Shown: positions 6,496 to 14,142 of the stretch, in pieces
How positions within the stretch are numbered: position 1 is the stretch's first letter
Layout: each line of letters starts with the position of its first letter
From: 20CM-4-69-16 sp035637455
Lineage (GTDB): Bacteria > Gemmatimonadota > Gemmatimonadetes > Gemmatimonadales > GWC2-71-9
Direction: 5' to 3'
NCBI GenBank assembly: GCA_035637455.1
Contig: DASPXE010000040.1
Coordinates: forward strand, 1 to 19,493
Length of the DNA stretch: 19,493 nucleotides
Position numbers and translations under genes: made by a program
Notes under the pieces: model-generated
Databases searched by the model: none
What the model was told of the DNA's origin: nothing
The model's input: only the letters and a program-made list of their open reading frames with translations

Positions 6496-7617
6496 ATGCC
6501 GACCCTCGACAATACAACGCTGCACGGCTGGCTCCACCATTGGCAAGACGAGTACGACGCCGCCTACCTGTACCTGGTGCTCGCGGGTCAGGAGCCGGAT
6601 CAGAAGAAGAAGGAGATCTACATCAAGCTCGCCGGTGTGGAGGAGCGACACACGCAGCTGTGGGAAAAGCTGCTCGCCGAGCACGGCCATCCGATCGCGG
6701 CCGAGCGGGCGCGCCCCACCCTCAATGCGCGGTTGCGGGCCTGGTTCGGGCGTCGCTTCGGGCCCGGGTACCTGCTGCCGCTGCTGCTGCGAGAGGAGGG
6801 GCAGGAGGTCAAGGGCTATATGGACCTCCACAAGGAGTCCCGCCTCGACGATGCCCGGGACATCTCGCTCAAGCTCGCCAAGGAATCCGCGGCGCATGCG
6901 GAAACGCTGGCGGGGATCGCGGGGAAGACGAGCGAGCCGTGGCACCGCACCGAGTCGGGCGGCTACCTCCGCAACGTGGTATACGGCTTCAACGACGGCC
7001 TCACCGCAAACTTCGGCCTAGTGGCCGGTGTGCTGGGCGCGGCAGCGGCGCCGCACTTCGTCTTGGTCTCGGGGCTCGCGGGGATGATCGCGGACGCGCT
7101 CTCGATGGGCGCGTCGGGCTACCTCGCCGCCAAGAGCGAGCAAGAGGTCTACGCGCACGAGATCGCGATGGAGAAGGAAGAGATCCGGCTGATGCCCGAC
7201 GTGGAGCAAGACGAGTTGACGCTGGTCTACCAGGCGAAGGGCATGGAGCCCGGGATCGCGCGCCAGTTGGCGGTCGACGTGATGCGCGACCCGCAACGGG
7301 CCCTGGGCGAGCAGGTGCGCGAGGAGCTGAAGATCGGCGAAGCGCACGCCACGCCGTTCAAGGAGGGCTGGGTCACCGGCGCATCCACGGCGGTCGGTGC
7401 GCTCATCCCGGTGGCGCCGTTTCTACTGTTCAGCGGGCGGACGGCGGCCTGGTTGGCGTTCGCGATCGCCATGTTGTCGCACTTCGCGGTCGGCGGCGCG
7501 CGCAGCTTCTTCACCGGCCGCGGCGTGATCCGCAGTGGGATCGACATGTTCGTGGTCGGACTGGGCGTAGCGGCCGTCGGGTACTTGGTCGGAAACGTGG
7601 TAGCGAACGTCCTATAA
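6496..7617 (+). CDS. mbfA: ferritin-like domain/VIT1 membrane iron exporter (MbfA type)
   Basis: 373 residues in two parts. The N-terminal half (about 10-140) is a rubrerythrin/ferritin-like four-helix bundle with Glu/His candidates for a dinuclear iron site: E19, E49/E50 with H52 (GVEERH), E101/E104 and E130 with H134 (KESAAHAE). The C-terminal half (about 155-373) is a VIT1/CCC1 transporter with YGFNDGLTANFGLVAGV, the conserved first-helix motif, ADALSMGASGYLA in helix two, a charged cytosolic loop (213-285) and three more hydrophobic helices. In characterised alpha-proteobacterial MbfA, the bundle senses or oxidises Fe(II) and the membrane part exports it, protecting against iron and peroxide. 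The start is the only early ATG; it has no Shine-Dalgarno but sits at a predicted transcription start. It is divergent from the ECF operon. Its stop overlaps the end of leuS by 6 bp. Confidence 0.88.
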   Translation: MPTLDNTTLHGWLHHWQDEYDAAYLYLVLAGQEPDQKKKEIYIKLAGVEERHTQLWEKLLAEHGHPIAAERARPTLNARLRAWFGRRFGPGYLLPLLLREEGQEVKGYMDLHKESRLDDARDISLKLAKESAAHAETLAGIAGKTSEPWHRTESGGYLRNVVYGFNDGLTANFGLVAGVLGAAAAPHFVLVSGLAGMIADALSMGASGYLAAKSEQEVYAHEIAMEKEEIRLMPDVEQDELTLVYQAKGMEPGIARQLAVDVMRDPQRALGEQVREELKIGEAHATPFKEGWVTGASTAVGALIPVAPFLLFSGRTAAWLAFAIAMLSHFAVGGARSFFTGRGVIRSGIDMFVVGLGVAAVGYLVGNVVANVL

Positions 7618-10038
7618 GACGAAGTTCAGCAGTCGATCCTGCACGTAGACCGTCTTCCGGACCGGCTTGCCGTCTACGAACCTCTTGACCGACTCGTCTT
7701 GCATCGCAAGTGCCACGACCTGTGCCTCGGTTGCGCCGCGTGAGACCGTGAGTCGCCCGCGCACCTTACCGTTCACCTGAACCACGATCTCCACGTCGCC
7801 AGCGGCCGCGAGTCTCTCGTCGTAGGCCGGCCAAGCCGCCGTGAAGATCGACCGCTCATGCCCAAGTACCCCCCAGAGCTCCTCGGCGAGATGGGGCGCG
7901 TACGGAGCGAGCATGACGAGTAACGGCTCGATTGCCTGCCCGCTCCCTGCTCCCTGCTCCCTCACGAGATTCACGTACTCCATCATGGCCGCGATCGCGG
8001 TGTTGTAGTTGAGCGTCTCGGTATCGACGGTCACCTTGCGAATGGTCTGGTGCAGCTTGCGCTCGACCTCCGAGGGCAACCCCGGGGACCCCGGGCGTAC
8101 GCGCGGGGCTAGAGCTGCTTCGTGCGCGACCTGCCATACCTTGTCGAGGAACCGGCGGATCCCGATGATCCCGGTCTCCCGGAAGTCGCCGCCCTCCTGG
8201 AATGGGCCGAGGAACATGAGGTACATCCGGAAGGTGTCCGCACCCCACTTCTGGATGTGCGCGTCGGGGATCACGACGTTGCCGCGCGACTTTGACATCT
8301 TCGCGCCGTCCTTGATGATCAGCCCGTGCGCCCGGAGCTTGGGGAACGGCTCGTCGAACTCCACGTATCCGAGCTCCTGCAGCGCCATGGTGACGAAGCG
8401 CGAATAGAGGAGATGGAGCACGGCGTGCTCATTCCCGCCGATGTAGGTCGTGACCGGGAGCCACGTCTTCGTGCGCGCCGGGTCCCACGGCCGGTCGTCG
8501 AACTCGGTGGACGGGTACCGCAGGAAGTACCACGCCGAGTCGAGGAACGTATCGGAGACGTCCGTCTCACGGCGCCCCGTGGCCCCGCACTGCGGGCACT
8601 TCACAAAGTACCATTCCTTGTGCCGCGCCAGCGGGCTCACGCCGCTCGCGTCCGGCCGGAAGTCCTCGATGAAGGGGAGCTCCACCGGCAGATCCCGCTC
8701 CGGCACGGCCACCGGGCCGCAGCGGTCGCAGTAGATGATGGGGATGGGCGGGCCCCAGTAGCGCTGGCGCGAGATGCACCAGTCGTGCAGGCGGTATTGC
8801 ACCTGTGGGGTCGCGAGCCCCTTGGATTGCAGCCAGGCGACGATCCTGCGGCCCCCTTCCCGGCAAGACAGTCCGTCGAATTCGCCCGAGTTCACGAGCA
8901 CGCCGTCATCGGTGACCGTCGGCAGCGGGCCCCCGCCCTCAGCGCGGACCACGGGGCGGATCGCAAGCTTGAAGGCGGTCGCGAACTCGAAGTCGCGCCG
9001 ATCGTGCGCCGGCACGGCCATGATCGCCCCGGTGCCGTATTCCATGAGCACGTAGTCCGCGATCCAGACGGGGATCGCCTCGCCGGTCGCCGGGTTACGC
9101 GCGTACGAGCCGAGGAACACCCCGGTCTTGGCCTTGTCGCCCACCTGGCGGGACACGATGTCTTTCGCCTGCACCTCGCGGCGGTAGGCGTTGACCGTGC
9201 GGCGCTGCTCGTCGGCGGTGAGGGCGTCGACCAGCGGGTGCTCGGGCGCGAGCACCATGTAGGTCGCGCCAAACACGGTGTCGGGCCGCGTCGTGAAGAC
9301 GGTGATCTTCTGCCCGGCGGGGGTCTCGAACACGAGCTCCGCGCCTTCGCTCCGCCCGATCCAGTTGTGCTGCAGCGTCCGGGTCGAATCCGACCAATCG
9401 AGCCGGTCGAGATTCTTGAGCAGCCGCTCGGCGTAGCGGGTGATCGCGAAGAACCACTGCTCGAGGAACCGCTGCTCCACCCTGGTATCGGGATGGCGCT
9501 CGCAGTAGCCGTTGATCACCTGCTCGTTCGCGACGACGCTCATGTCCTTCGGACACCAGTTGACCGCCGCCTTCTTCCGGAACGCGATGCCCGCTTTGTA
9601 GAGCTGGACGAAGATCCACTGCGTCCACTTGTAATAGCGAGGGTCCGTGGTGGACAGCTCGTGGCGCCAGTCGAACATGCCGCCGAACCGCGTGAGCTGG
9701 CGGCGGAACGTTGCGATATTTTGGGGAATGAGCTTGGCCGGGTGCGTGCCGACCGCGAGCGCGTAGTTCTCCGAGTGGATACCGAACGCATCGAACCCGA
9801 TCGGCTCGAACACGTCGTGTCCCTGAAGCCGGCGGAACCGGCCGTAAATATCCGCGCCGGTGAACGCGAACATGTTCCCCACGTGTAACCCTTCCGCGGA
9901 GGGATAGGGAAACATCATGAGGTTGTAGAACGGCCGACGCGGCCGGTCGAGGTCGGGCTCGTTGGTGTGATCAGCAGCCCAACGCGCTTGCCACCGCGCC
10001 TCGACCGCCTGCGGGTCGTAACTCGGCACCTGGGTCAT
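7612..10038 (-). CDS. leuS: leucyl-tRNA synthetase
   Basis: 808 residues, normal for bacterial LeuS. It charges tRNA-Leu with leucine in the cytoplasm. Class I signatures: HIGH-type HVGN at 52-55 in FPYPSAEGLHVGN, and KMSKS at 580-584. The CP1 editing domain (about 220-415) contains TTRPDTVFGATYMVLAPEH and MAVPAHDRRDFEF. Two Cys pairs, C437-x2-C440 and C481-x2-C484, form a likely zinc ribbon. The block GFDAFGIHSENYAL replaces the GWDAFGLPAE of Escherichia coli, marking a distinct LeuS branch. The C-terminal domain includes an in-frame heptamer repeat (REQGAGS, about 693-699). There is no clear Shine-Dalgarno, and the predicted transcript starts only a few bases before the ATG. Single-gene transcription is likely because both neighbours are on the other strand. 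Confidence 0.97.
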   Translation of the reverse strand: MTQVPSYDPQAVEARWQARWAADHTNEPDLDRPRRPFYNLMMFPYPSAEGLHVGNMFAFTGADIYGRFRRLQGHDVFEPIGFDAFGIHSENYALAVGTHPAKLIPQNIATFRRQLTRFGGMFDWRHELSTTDPRYYKWTQWIFVQLYKAGIAFRKKAAVNWCPKDMSVVANEQVINGYCERHPDTRVEQRFLEQWFFAITRYAERLLKNLDRLDWSDSTRTLQHNWIGRSEGAELVFETPAGQKITVFTTRPDTVFGATYMVLAPEHPLVDALTADEQRRTVNAYRREVQAKDIVSRQVGDKAKTGVFLGSYARNPATGEAIPVWIADYVLMEYGTGAIMAVPAHDRRDFEFATAFKLAIRPVVRAEGGGPLPTVTDDGVLVNSGEFDGLSCREGGRRIVAWLQSKGLATPQVQYRLHDWCISRQRYWGPPIPIIYCDRCGPVAVPERDLPVELPFIEDFRPDASGVSPLARHKEWYFVKCPQCGATGRRETDVSDTFLDSAWYFLRYPSTEFDDRPWDPARTKTWLPVTTYIGGNEHAVLHLLYSRFVTMALQELGYVEFDEPFPKLRAHGLIIKDGAKMSKSRGNVVIPDAHIQKWGADTFRMYLMFLGPFQEGGDFRETGIIGIRRFLDKVWQVAHEAALAPRVRPGSPGLPSEVERKLHQTIRKVTVDTETLNYNTAIAAMMEYVNLVREQGAGSGQAIEPLLVMLAPYAPHLAEELWGVLGHERSIFTAAWPAYDERLAAAGDVEIVVQVNGKVRGRLTVSRGATEAQVVALAMQDESVKRFVDGKPVRKTVYVQDRLLNFVL
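7942..7962 (-). repeat. 7-bp tandem repeat inside leuS
   Basis: Three exact copies of GCTCCCT on the plus strand (AGGGAGC on the coding strand), 21 bp in all, coding seven residues in the anticodon-binding region. Frame is preserved because three heptamers equal seven codons. Confidence 0.85.
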
Positions 10039-10047
10039 AAGTCCATG

Positions 10048-10076
10048 AAATTACACAGACTTGCCCCTGCGGGTAA
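10048..10076 (-). promoter_or_regulatory. possible leuS promoter
   Basis: On the minus strand TTACCC (10071-10076) and TAATTT (10048-10053) are 17 bp apart. The predicted start near 10041 leaves only about three bases before the ATG at 10038. The -35 box is weak. Confidence 0.4.
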
Positions 10077-10089
10077 CCCTGCGTACCTT
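10061..10089 (+). promoter_or_regulatory. promoter of the chemoreceptor gene
   Basis: TTGCCC (10061-10066) and TACCTT (10084-10089) are 17 bp apart, giving a leader of about 14 bases with no Shine-Dalgarno. It overlaps the divergent leuS promoter and contains the small inverted repeat GGGTAACCC (10071-10079). Confidence 0.5.
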
Positions 10090-10109
10090 AGCGCTCCAAC
10101 CCTTACGAC

Positions 10110-12221
10110 ATGGCCAGCCGCACCCCGCAGCTCCGGCAGAGCTTCCTCGTCACGGGGGCCGGCGTCGCCCTGGTACTGGTGATCGCGTTCGCGACGCTGT
10201 CGGGCAACAGCGCCCAGCGCACGGCGGAGCGGCAGGCGAATGAGCTGGGCCAGGTCGCGGCGCTGCGGGTCGCGACGCTCGTCGACCAGTACCTCCGGGA
10301 GCGCCGACACGAGGCCGAAGCGCTGGCCGCATCTCCGGCCGTGGTCCGGGCCGCGATCGCGGCCGCCCAGCAGGCCGCCAAGCAGAAGCTGCCGCAGCTC
10401 GACATCCCCACCCTCGAGCAGATGTTCGCTCAGCGCCGGGCGCTCGGCGGGGACGCCGACCTCGCGGCGTACTTGAGCGGATACCCCCAGCGCTCCGACT
10501 ACGGCGAGCTGTTCTTCACCGAGCACCACGGCTACACCGTGCTCGCCTCGGGGCGGACGTCGGACTTCGTGCAGTCCGACGAAGCATGGTGGCAGCGGGC
10601 GATGGCCGACGGCCTGTTCGAAGGCGCCCCGCAGTATGATTCCTCGGCGGCTGTGCTATCGCTCGAATACGACGTCGCGATCCACGCGCCCCGGGCGACG
10701 CGGCCCGTGGGCGTGCTCAAGACCGTGTTCGCTTTGGACCGCCTGTCGCGCCTGCTCGTGGGAGTCGAGGTCAGCGGGGGCCGACTCCAGGTGGTGGACG
10801 CCACGGGACGCGTGATCGTAAGCGCGAATCAGGGCGAGCTGCTGCACACGCTCCCGGACGCGGCGGCGGTGCCGCGCACGGAGTTGCCCGCCCGCACGAC
10901 GCTGCGGACGGGCAGGGCGGAAGACCTCGTTGTCACCGCGCCCACGAACAACGGCAAATGGTGGGTGGTGTTCCGGCAACCGACGGCCACCGCGTACGCG
11001 GGGGCACGCGGCACCCGGGCGAGCATCTTCCTGTGGGCGCTGCTCCTGTTCGGCGCGACGGTGGGCCTCTTGGTGTTCTTCCGCCATCGCCTCAACAAGC
11101 GGATCACCGAGCCGGTGAAGGCGGCGGGTGCGATCGCGAGCCGCGTGGCGGGCGGGGACCTCTCCGTCACGGTCGTGACCCAGCGCACCGAAGCGGCCGA
11201 GGTGGGCGATCTCCTCTCCTCGGTCCACACGATGGTGGTGGCGCTGCGGCGGCTGGTGGGCGCGATCCGCACGGCCGCCGACGAGGCGGCGGCGATGGCG
11301 ACTGAGATCTCGTCGTCGACCGAAGAGATGAGCGCCTCGACCGAGGAGATGACGGCGACCTGCCAGGACCTCACCAGGCGCGCGGCGGATCAGGCACAGT
11401 TGGTACGCGCCGCAGCGGACGATGCGGCCAAGATCCTCCACATCGCCACGGCGCTCGCGGCGGGGGCGGAGGACTCGGTGCGGCGCAACACCGCCGTCGC
11501 GGACCTGGCCCGGCGGCACAAGGAGGTGCTCGATCAGAGCACCGCGCAGCTTGCCAAGCTGGCCGAAGAAGTGGAGCGGGGCTCGAAAGAAGCGGCGGCG
11601 CTCGCTCAGGCGTCGGGCGAAATCCAGAAGTTCGTTACCCAGACGAAGGCGATCGCGACGCAAACCAACATGCTCGCCCTGAACGCCGCGATCGAGGCGG
11701 CGCGCGCCGGCCCGCAGGGGCGCGGCTTCGCCGTGGTGGCGGACGAAGTGCGGAAGCTCGCCTCGGTGGCGGCGGCGGCGGCGGGAGACACGGGGGACAC
11801 GGTGCGCGGCGTGCTGGCGCGGGTCGAGGCGACCCGGGAGCGGCTGGCGCACCTCGCCCAGGGGGGCGCCGCGGCGCGCGCAGCCGCACAAGCTGCCGCG
11901 CAAGGCCTCGCGACGGTGGCCGCGGAGGCGCAGGCGAGCGACATCTGGAGCCGGGAGATCGCGCGGTCCGCGGAGGAGATGCGGGCGCTGGTCGAGGAGA
12001 TCAGCGCGCGCCTCGCCACGGTGACCCACGAGACGGAGAGCCTGCTCGCCGCGGCGGAGGAGATCGCGGCGTCGAGCGAGGAGCAGAGTGCCTCGACCGA
12101 GGAGATCGCGTCGTCGGCGAACCAGCTCGCCGAGGCGGCGGACAAGCTCACCGGCGCGGTGAAGTCGTTCCGGCTGCTCGCCGACGAGGAGCCGCCACCG
12201 GAGCGGCAAGCGGCGGACTAG
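10110..12221 (+). CDS. methyl-accepting chemotaxis protein with extracytoplasmic sensor domain
   Basis: 703 residues. Membrane helix 1 (about 12-30) and helix 2 (about 304-324) enclose a periplasmic ligand domain of about 270 residues, of a size and pattern suggesting a double CACHE fold (YGELFFTEHHGYTVLASGRTSDF; GRLQVVDATGRVIVSANQGELL). HAMP follows at about 325-380 (RITEPVKAAGAIASRVAGGDLSV), then the helical signalling domain. The hairpin tip is IATQTNMLALNAAIEAARAG, then PQGRGFAVVADEVRKL (to 550), where CheA/CheW would dock. A proline stands where most receptors have Glu (AGEQGRG). Glu/Ser/Thr-rich stretches at 397-416 and 648-666 are candidate methylation regions. The C-terminus lacks a CheR-binding pentapeptide. 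No other chemotaxis gene is in the window, so the receptor is an orphan here. Ligand unknown. Confidence 0.92.
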   Translation: MASRTPQLRQSFLVTGAGVALVLVIAFATLSGNSAQRTAERQANELGQVAALRVATLVDQYLRERRHEAEALAASPAVVRAAIAAAQQAAKQKLPQLDIPTLEQMFAQRRALGGDADLAAYLSGYPQRSDYGELFFTEHHGYTVLASGRTSDFVQSDEAWWQRAMADGLFEGAPQYDSSAAVLSLEYDVAIHAPRATRPVGVLKTVFALDRLSRLLVGVEVSGGRLQVVDATGRVIVSANQGELLHTLPDAAAVPRTELPARTTLRTGRAEDLVVTAPTNNGKWWVVFRQPTATAYAGARGTRASIFLWALLLFGATVGLLVFFRHRLNKRITEPVKAAGAIASRVAGGDLSVTVVTQRTEAAEVGDLLSSVHTMVVALRRLVGAIRTAADEAAAMATEISSSTEEMSASTEEMTATCQDLTRRAADQAQLVRAAADDAAKILHIATALAAGAEDSVRRNTAVADLARRHKEVLDQSTAQLAKLAEEVERGSKEAAALAQASGEIQKFVTQTKAIATQTNMLALNAAIEAARAGPQGRGFAVVADEVRKLASVAAAAAGDTGDTVRGVLARVEATRERLAHLAQGGAAARAAAQAAAQGLATVAAEAQASDIWSREIARSAEEMRALVEEISARLATVTHETESLLAAAEEIAASSEEQSASTEEIASSANQLAEAADKLTGAVKSFRLLADEEPPPERQAAD

Positions 12222-12499
12222 CACGTTCGGTCTGGCGTGAAATCCACGCGAAAATTGGAGGGCCCGGCGCGCTGCCCGTCCTCGCGGGCCGGCAGGTGTC
12301 GGTCCCACCGTAAGCGTCCCAGCACGCCTCCGACCACCGCGACCCCGAGCGCGAGCAGATGAAGGCGCGGGTTCCCCCGGGCGACCACGCCGGCCTTGGC
12401 GAGCGCAAACGACAGCCACCCCCCGCCGATGAAGAAGCACACGATGAGTGGTGCGAGCAGCAGCAAGCCCGGACCTTGCATGAACGTCATCACGCGCAC
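12218..12499 (-). CDS. small hypothetical membrane protein
   Basis: 93 residues from a GTG at 12499; ATGs at 12490 and 12481 are alternatives and none has a clear ribosome site. Two hydrophobic stretches are visible, about 10-35 (LLLLAPLIVCFFIGGGWLSF) and about 46-64 (LHLLALGVAVVGGVLG). A polar tail of about 27 residues follows. The hydrophobic pattern, unlike the Arg/Pro-rich shadow frames of this GC-rich DNA, is the main reason to call it real. It lies 71 bp after zwf on the same strand and could be the last gene of that operon, though a stem-loop lies between. Its end overlaps the chemoreceptor stop. I recognise no family. Confidence 0.5.
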   Translation of the reverse strand: MRVMTFMQGPGLLLLAPLIVCFFIGGGWLSFALAKAGVVARGNPRLHLLALGVAVVGGVLGRLRWDRHLPAREDGQRAGPSNFRVDFTPDRTC

Positions 12500-12540
12500 C
12501 AGAGACCCGGGCTGCGAACGGACATTTCACGCAGGTGGCC

Positions 12541-12558
12541 GGCTCCTCGCCGGGAGCC
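12541..12558 (-). terminator. stem-loop after zwf, possible terminator
   Basis: Perfect 6-bp stem (GGCTCC/GGAGCC) with a 6-base loop, 12 bases after the zwf stop. No T-run follows in the transcribed direction, so it may be an RNA 3'-end stabiliser or a weak terminator. Confidence 0.35.
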
Positions 12559-12570
12559 CCCGCCTCGCCG

Positions 12571-14142
12571 TCACGGCTGGCGCCATCTCGCCCCGAGCCG
12601 CGCGACGAACTCGTCAGCGACGTCCGGGCCCCAACTGCCGGCCGCGTAGTTGGGGAAGTGATCCGGTCGTTTGTGTTGCCAGTAGTCGATGATGGGATCA
12701 ACGACCGCCCATGCCGCCTCGACTTCGTCCGATCGGGTGAACAGGGTCGCGTCGCCGAGCATGCAGTCGAGCAGCAGGGTCTCGTAGGCCTCGTGGCCAG
12801 CCTCGCCGAACGCCTGGTGGTAGTCGAAGTCCATATCGACCGAAACCATCCGCACTTCCACGCCCGGGACCTTGACCTCGAACCGGAGCGAGATGCCTTC
12901 GTTGGGTTGGACCCGGATGGCGAGCACGTTGGGCTGGAATTGCTGGTCCGGCGGCAGCGGAAACATGAGGTGCGGCGGCTGCCGGAACTGGATCGCGATC
13001 TCCGTAGCGCGCCGCGGCAGCCGCTTGCCCGAGCGCACGTAGAACGGCACGTCGTGCCAGCGCCAGTTGTCGATCATGAAGCGCGCCGCCGCGTAGGTCG
13101 CCGTCCCCGAGTCCGGCGCGACGTTGGGCTCCTGCCGATAGCCCGGGACGGCGTGACCGTCGATCGTCCCTGGACCGTATTGTCCGCGCACCAGGTAGTC
13201 GTGCATCTCCGGCGGCGTGATGGGGCGGATCGCGCGCAGCACTTTCACCTTCTCATCCCGCACGGCGTCGGCACTGAACGTCACCGGCGGCTCCATCGCC
13301 GTGAGCGTGAGGAGCTGCAGCAGGTGGTTCTGGAACATGTCGCGCACCACGCCCGCTTCTTCGTAATAGCGCCCGCGGTGCTCGACCCCCACGCTCTCGG
13401 CCGCCGTGATCTGCACGTGATGGACGTGCTGGCGGTTCCACACCGGCTCGAAGATCGAGTTGGCGAACCGGAACACCAGCAGGTTCTGCACCGTCTCCTT
13501 GCCGAGGTAGTGGTCGATCCGGTAGACCTGATGCTCGGCGAAGGCCTGGCGCACGACGCCGTTCAGCGCCCGCGCGCTCTCGAGGCTGTGCCCGAACGGC
13601 TTCTCGATGATGACGCGCACCCACGCCGGTGCCACCGGGTCGCGGACTTGGGGCGCGACGCCGCTCGCATTGAGGTGGTGAATCACGTCCGGGTAGACGC
13701 TCGGCGGGATGGCGAGGTAAAAGAGGCGACCCCGCGCCGCGACGGCAGGCGGGGCGCCGTCTACTGCCTCGAGCCGCCGGCGCAGCGCGCCATACGTCTG
13801 CGCGTCGTCCAGATCGCCGCACACGTAGAACAGCCGCTCGCGCAGGGTCGCCGCGACGTCGGGCCGACCCCCGTCAGGAGCGAACTCGTCCAGCGCGCGC
13901 TGCATCGCTGTACGGAACGACGCGTCGTCGAGCCGCTCGCGCCCTACGCCGATCACCGCGACGGTAGGCGGCAGGAGGCCATCTTGCAGGAGGTGGTACA
14001 ATGCCGGGACCAGTTTGCGGCGGGTGAGGTCGCCTCCCGCCCCGAAGATAACGAGCGTGCACGGCCCCGCCGCCTTCAAGGACAAGGCGCGGGGGTGCAG
14101 CGCTTCGGCGATGCGCGCGGCGACGGACAGCCGTGGGCTCAT
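12571..14142 (-). CDS. zwf: glucose-6-phosphate 1-dehydrogenase
   Basis: 523 residues, the usual length of bacterial Zwf. It oxidises glucose 6-phosphate to 6-phosphogluconolactone with NAD(P)+, the entry step of the oxidative pentose phosphate pathway. The dinucleotide loop is GAGGDLTRRKLVPALY (from residue 34), and VIIEKPFGHSLESA carries the substrate-binding lysine. The family signature RIDHYLGKE lies at 208-216, with D210 and H211 in the active site. The start at 14142 overlaps the gnd stop (ATGA), and GGTGAAG lies just upstream. The open frame extends to 14415, but that part lies over gnd and is not Zwf-like. It is the last recognised enzyme of the sugar-phosphate operon. Confidence 0.97.
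   Translation of the reverse strand: MSPRLSVAARIAEALHPRALSLKAAGPCTLVIFGAGGDLTRRKLVPALYHLLQDGLLPPTVAVIGVGRERLDDASFRTAMQRALDEFAPDGGRPDVAATLRERLFYVCGDLDDAQTYGALRRRLEAVDGAPPAVAARGRLFYLAIPPSVYPDVIHHLNASGVAPQVRDPVAPAWVRVIIEKPFGHSLESARALNGVVRQAFAEHQVYRIDHYLGKETVQNLLVFRFANSIFEPVWNRQHVHHVQITAAESVGVEHRGRYYEEAGVVRDMFQNHLLQLLTLTAMEPPVTFSADAVRDEKVKVLRAIRPITPPEMHDYLVRGQYGPGTIDGHAVPGYRQEPNVAPDSGTATYAAARFMIDNWRWHDVPFYVRSGKRLPRRATEIAIQFRQPPHLMFPLPPDQQFQPNVLAIRVQPNEGISLRFEVKVPGVEVRMVSVDMDFDYHQAFGEAGHEAYETLLLDCMLGDATLFTRSDEVEAAWAVVDPIIDYWQHKRPDHFPNYAAGSWGPDVADEFVARLGARWRQP

Noticed and set aside
6329..6517. Minus-strand 62-codon ORF across the 13-bp array
   Set aside because: Its Arg/Ser/Thr repeats only reflect the DNA repeat, and it overlaps the promoter and start of the exporter gene.
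8326..9888. Long open frame (520 codons) antisense to leuS
   Set aside because: Composition is Arg/His/Val-rich without domain motifs. It mirrors leuS, whose signatures are complete; long antisense frames are expected at this GC content.
10656..12701. 681-codon open frame antisense to the chemoreceptor
   Set aside because: Arg/His/Leu low-complexity translation, while the plus-strand frame has full HAMP and signalling motifs.
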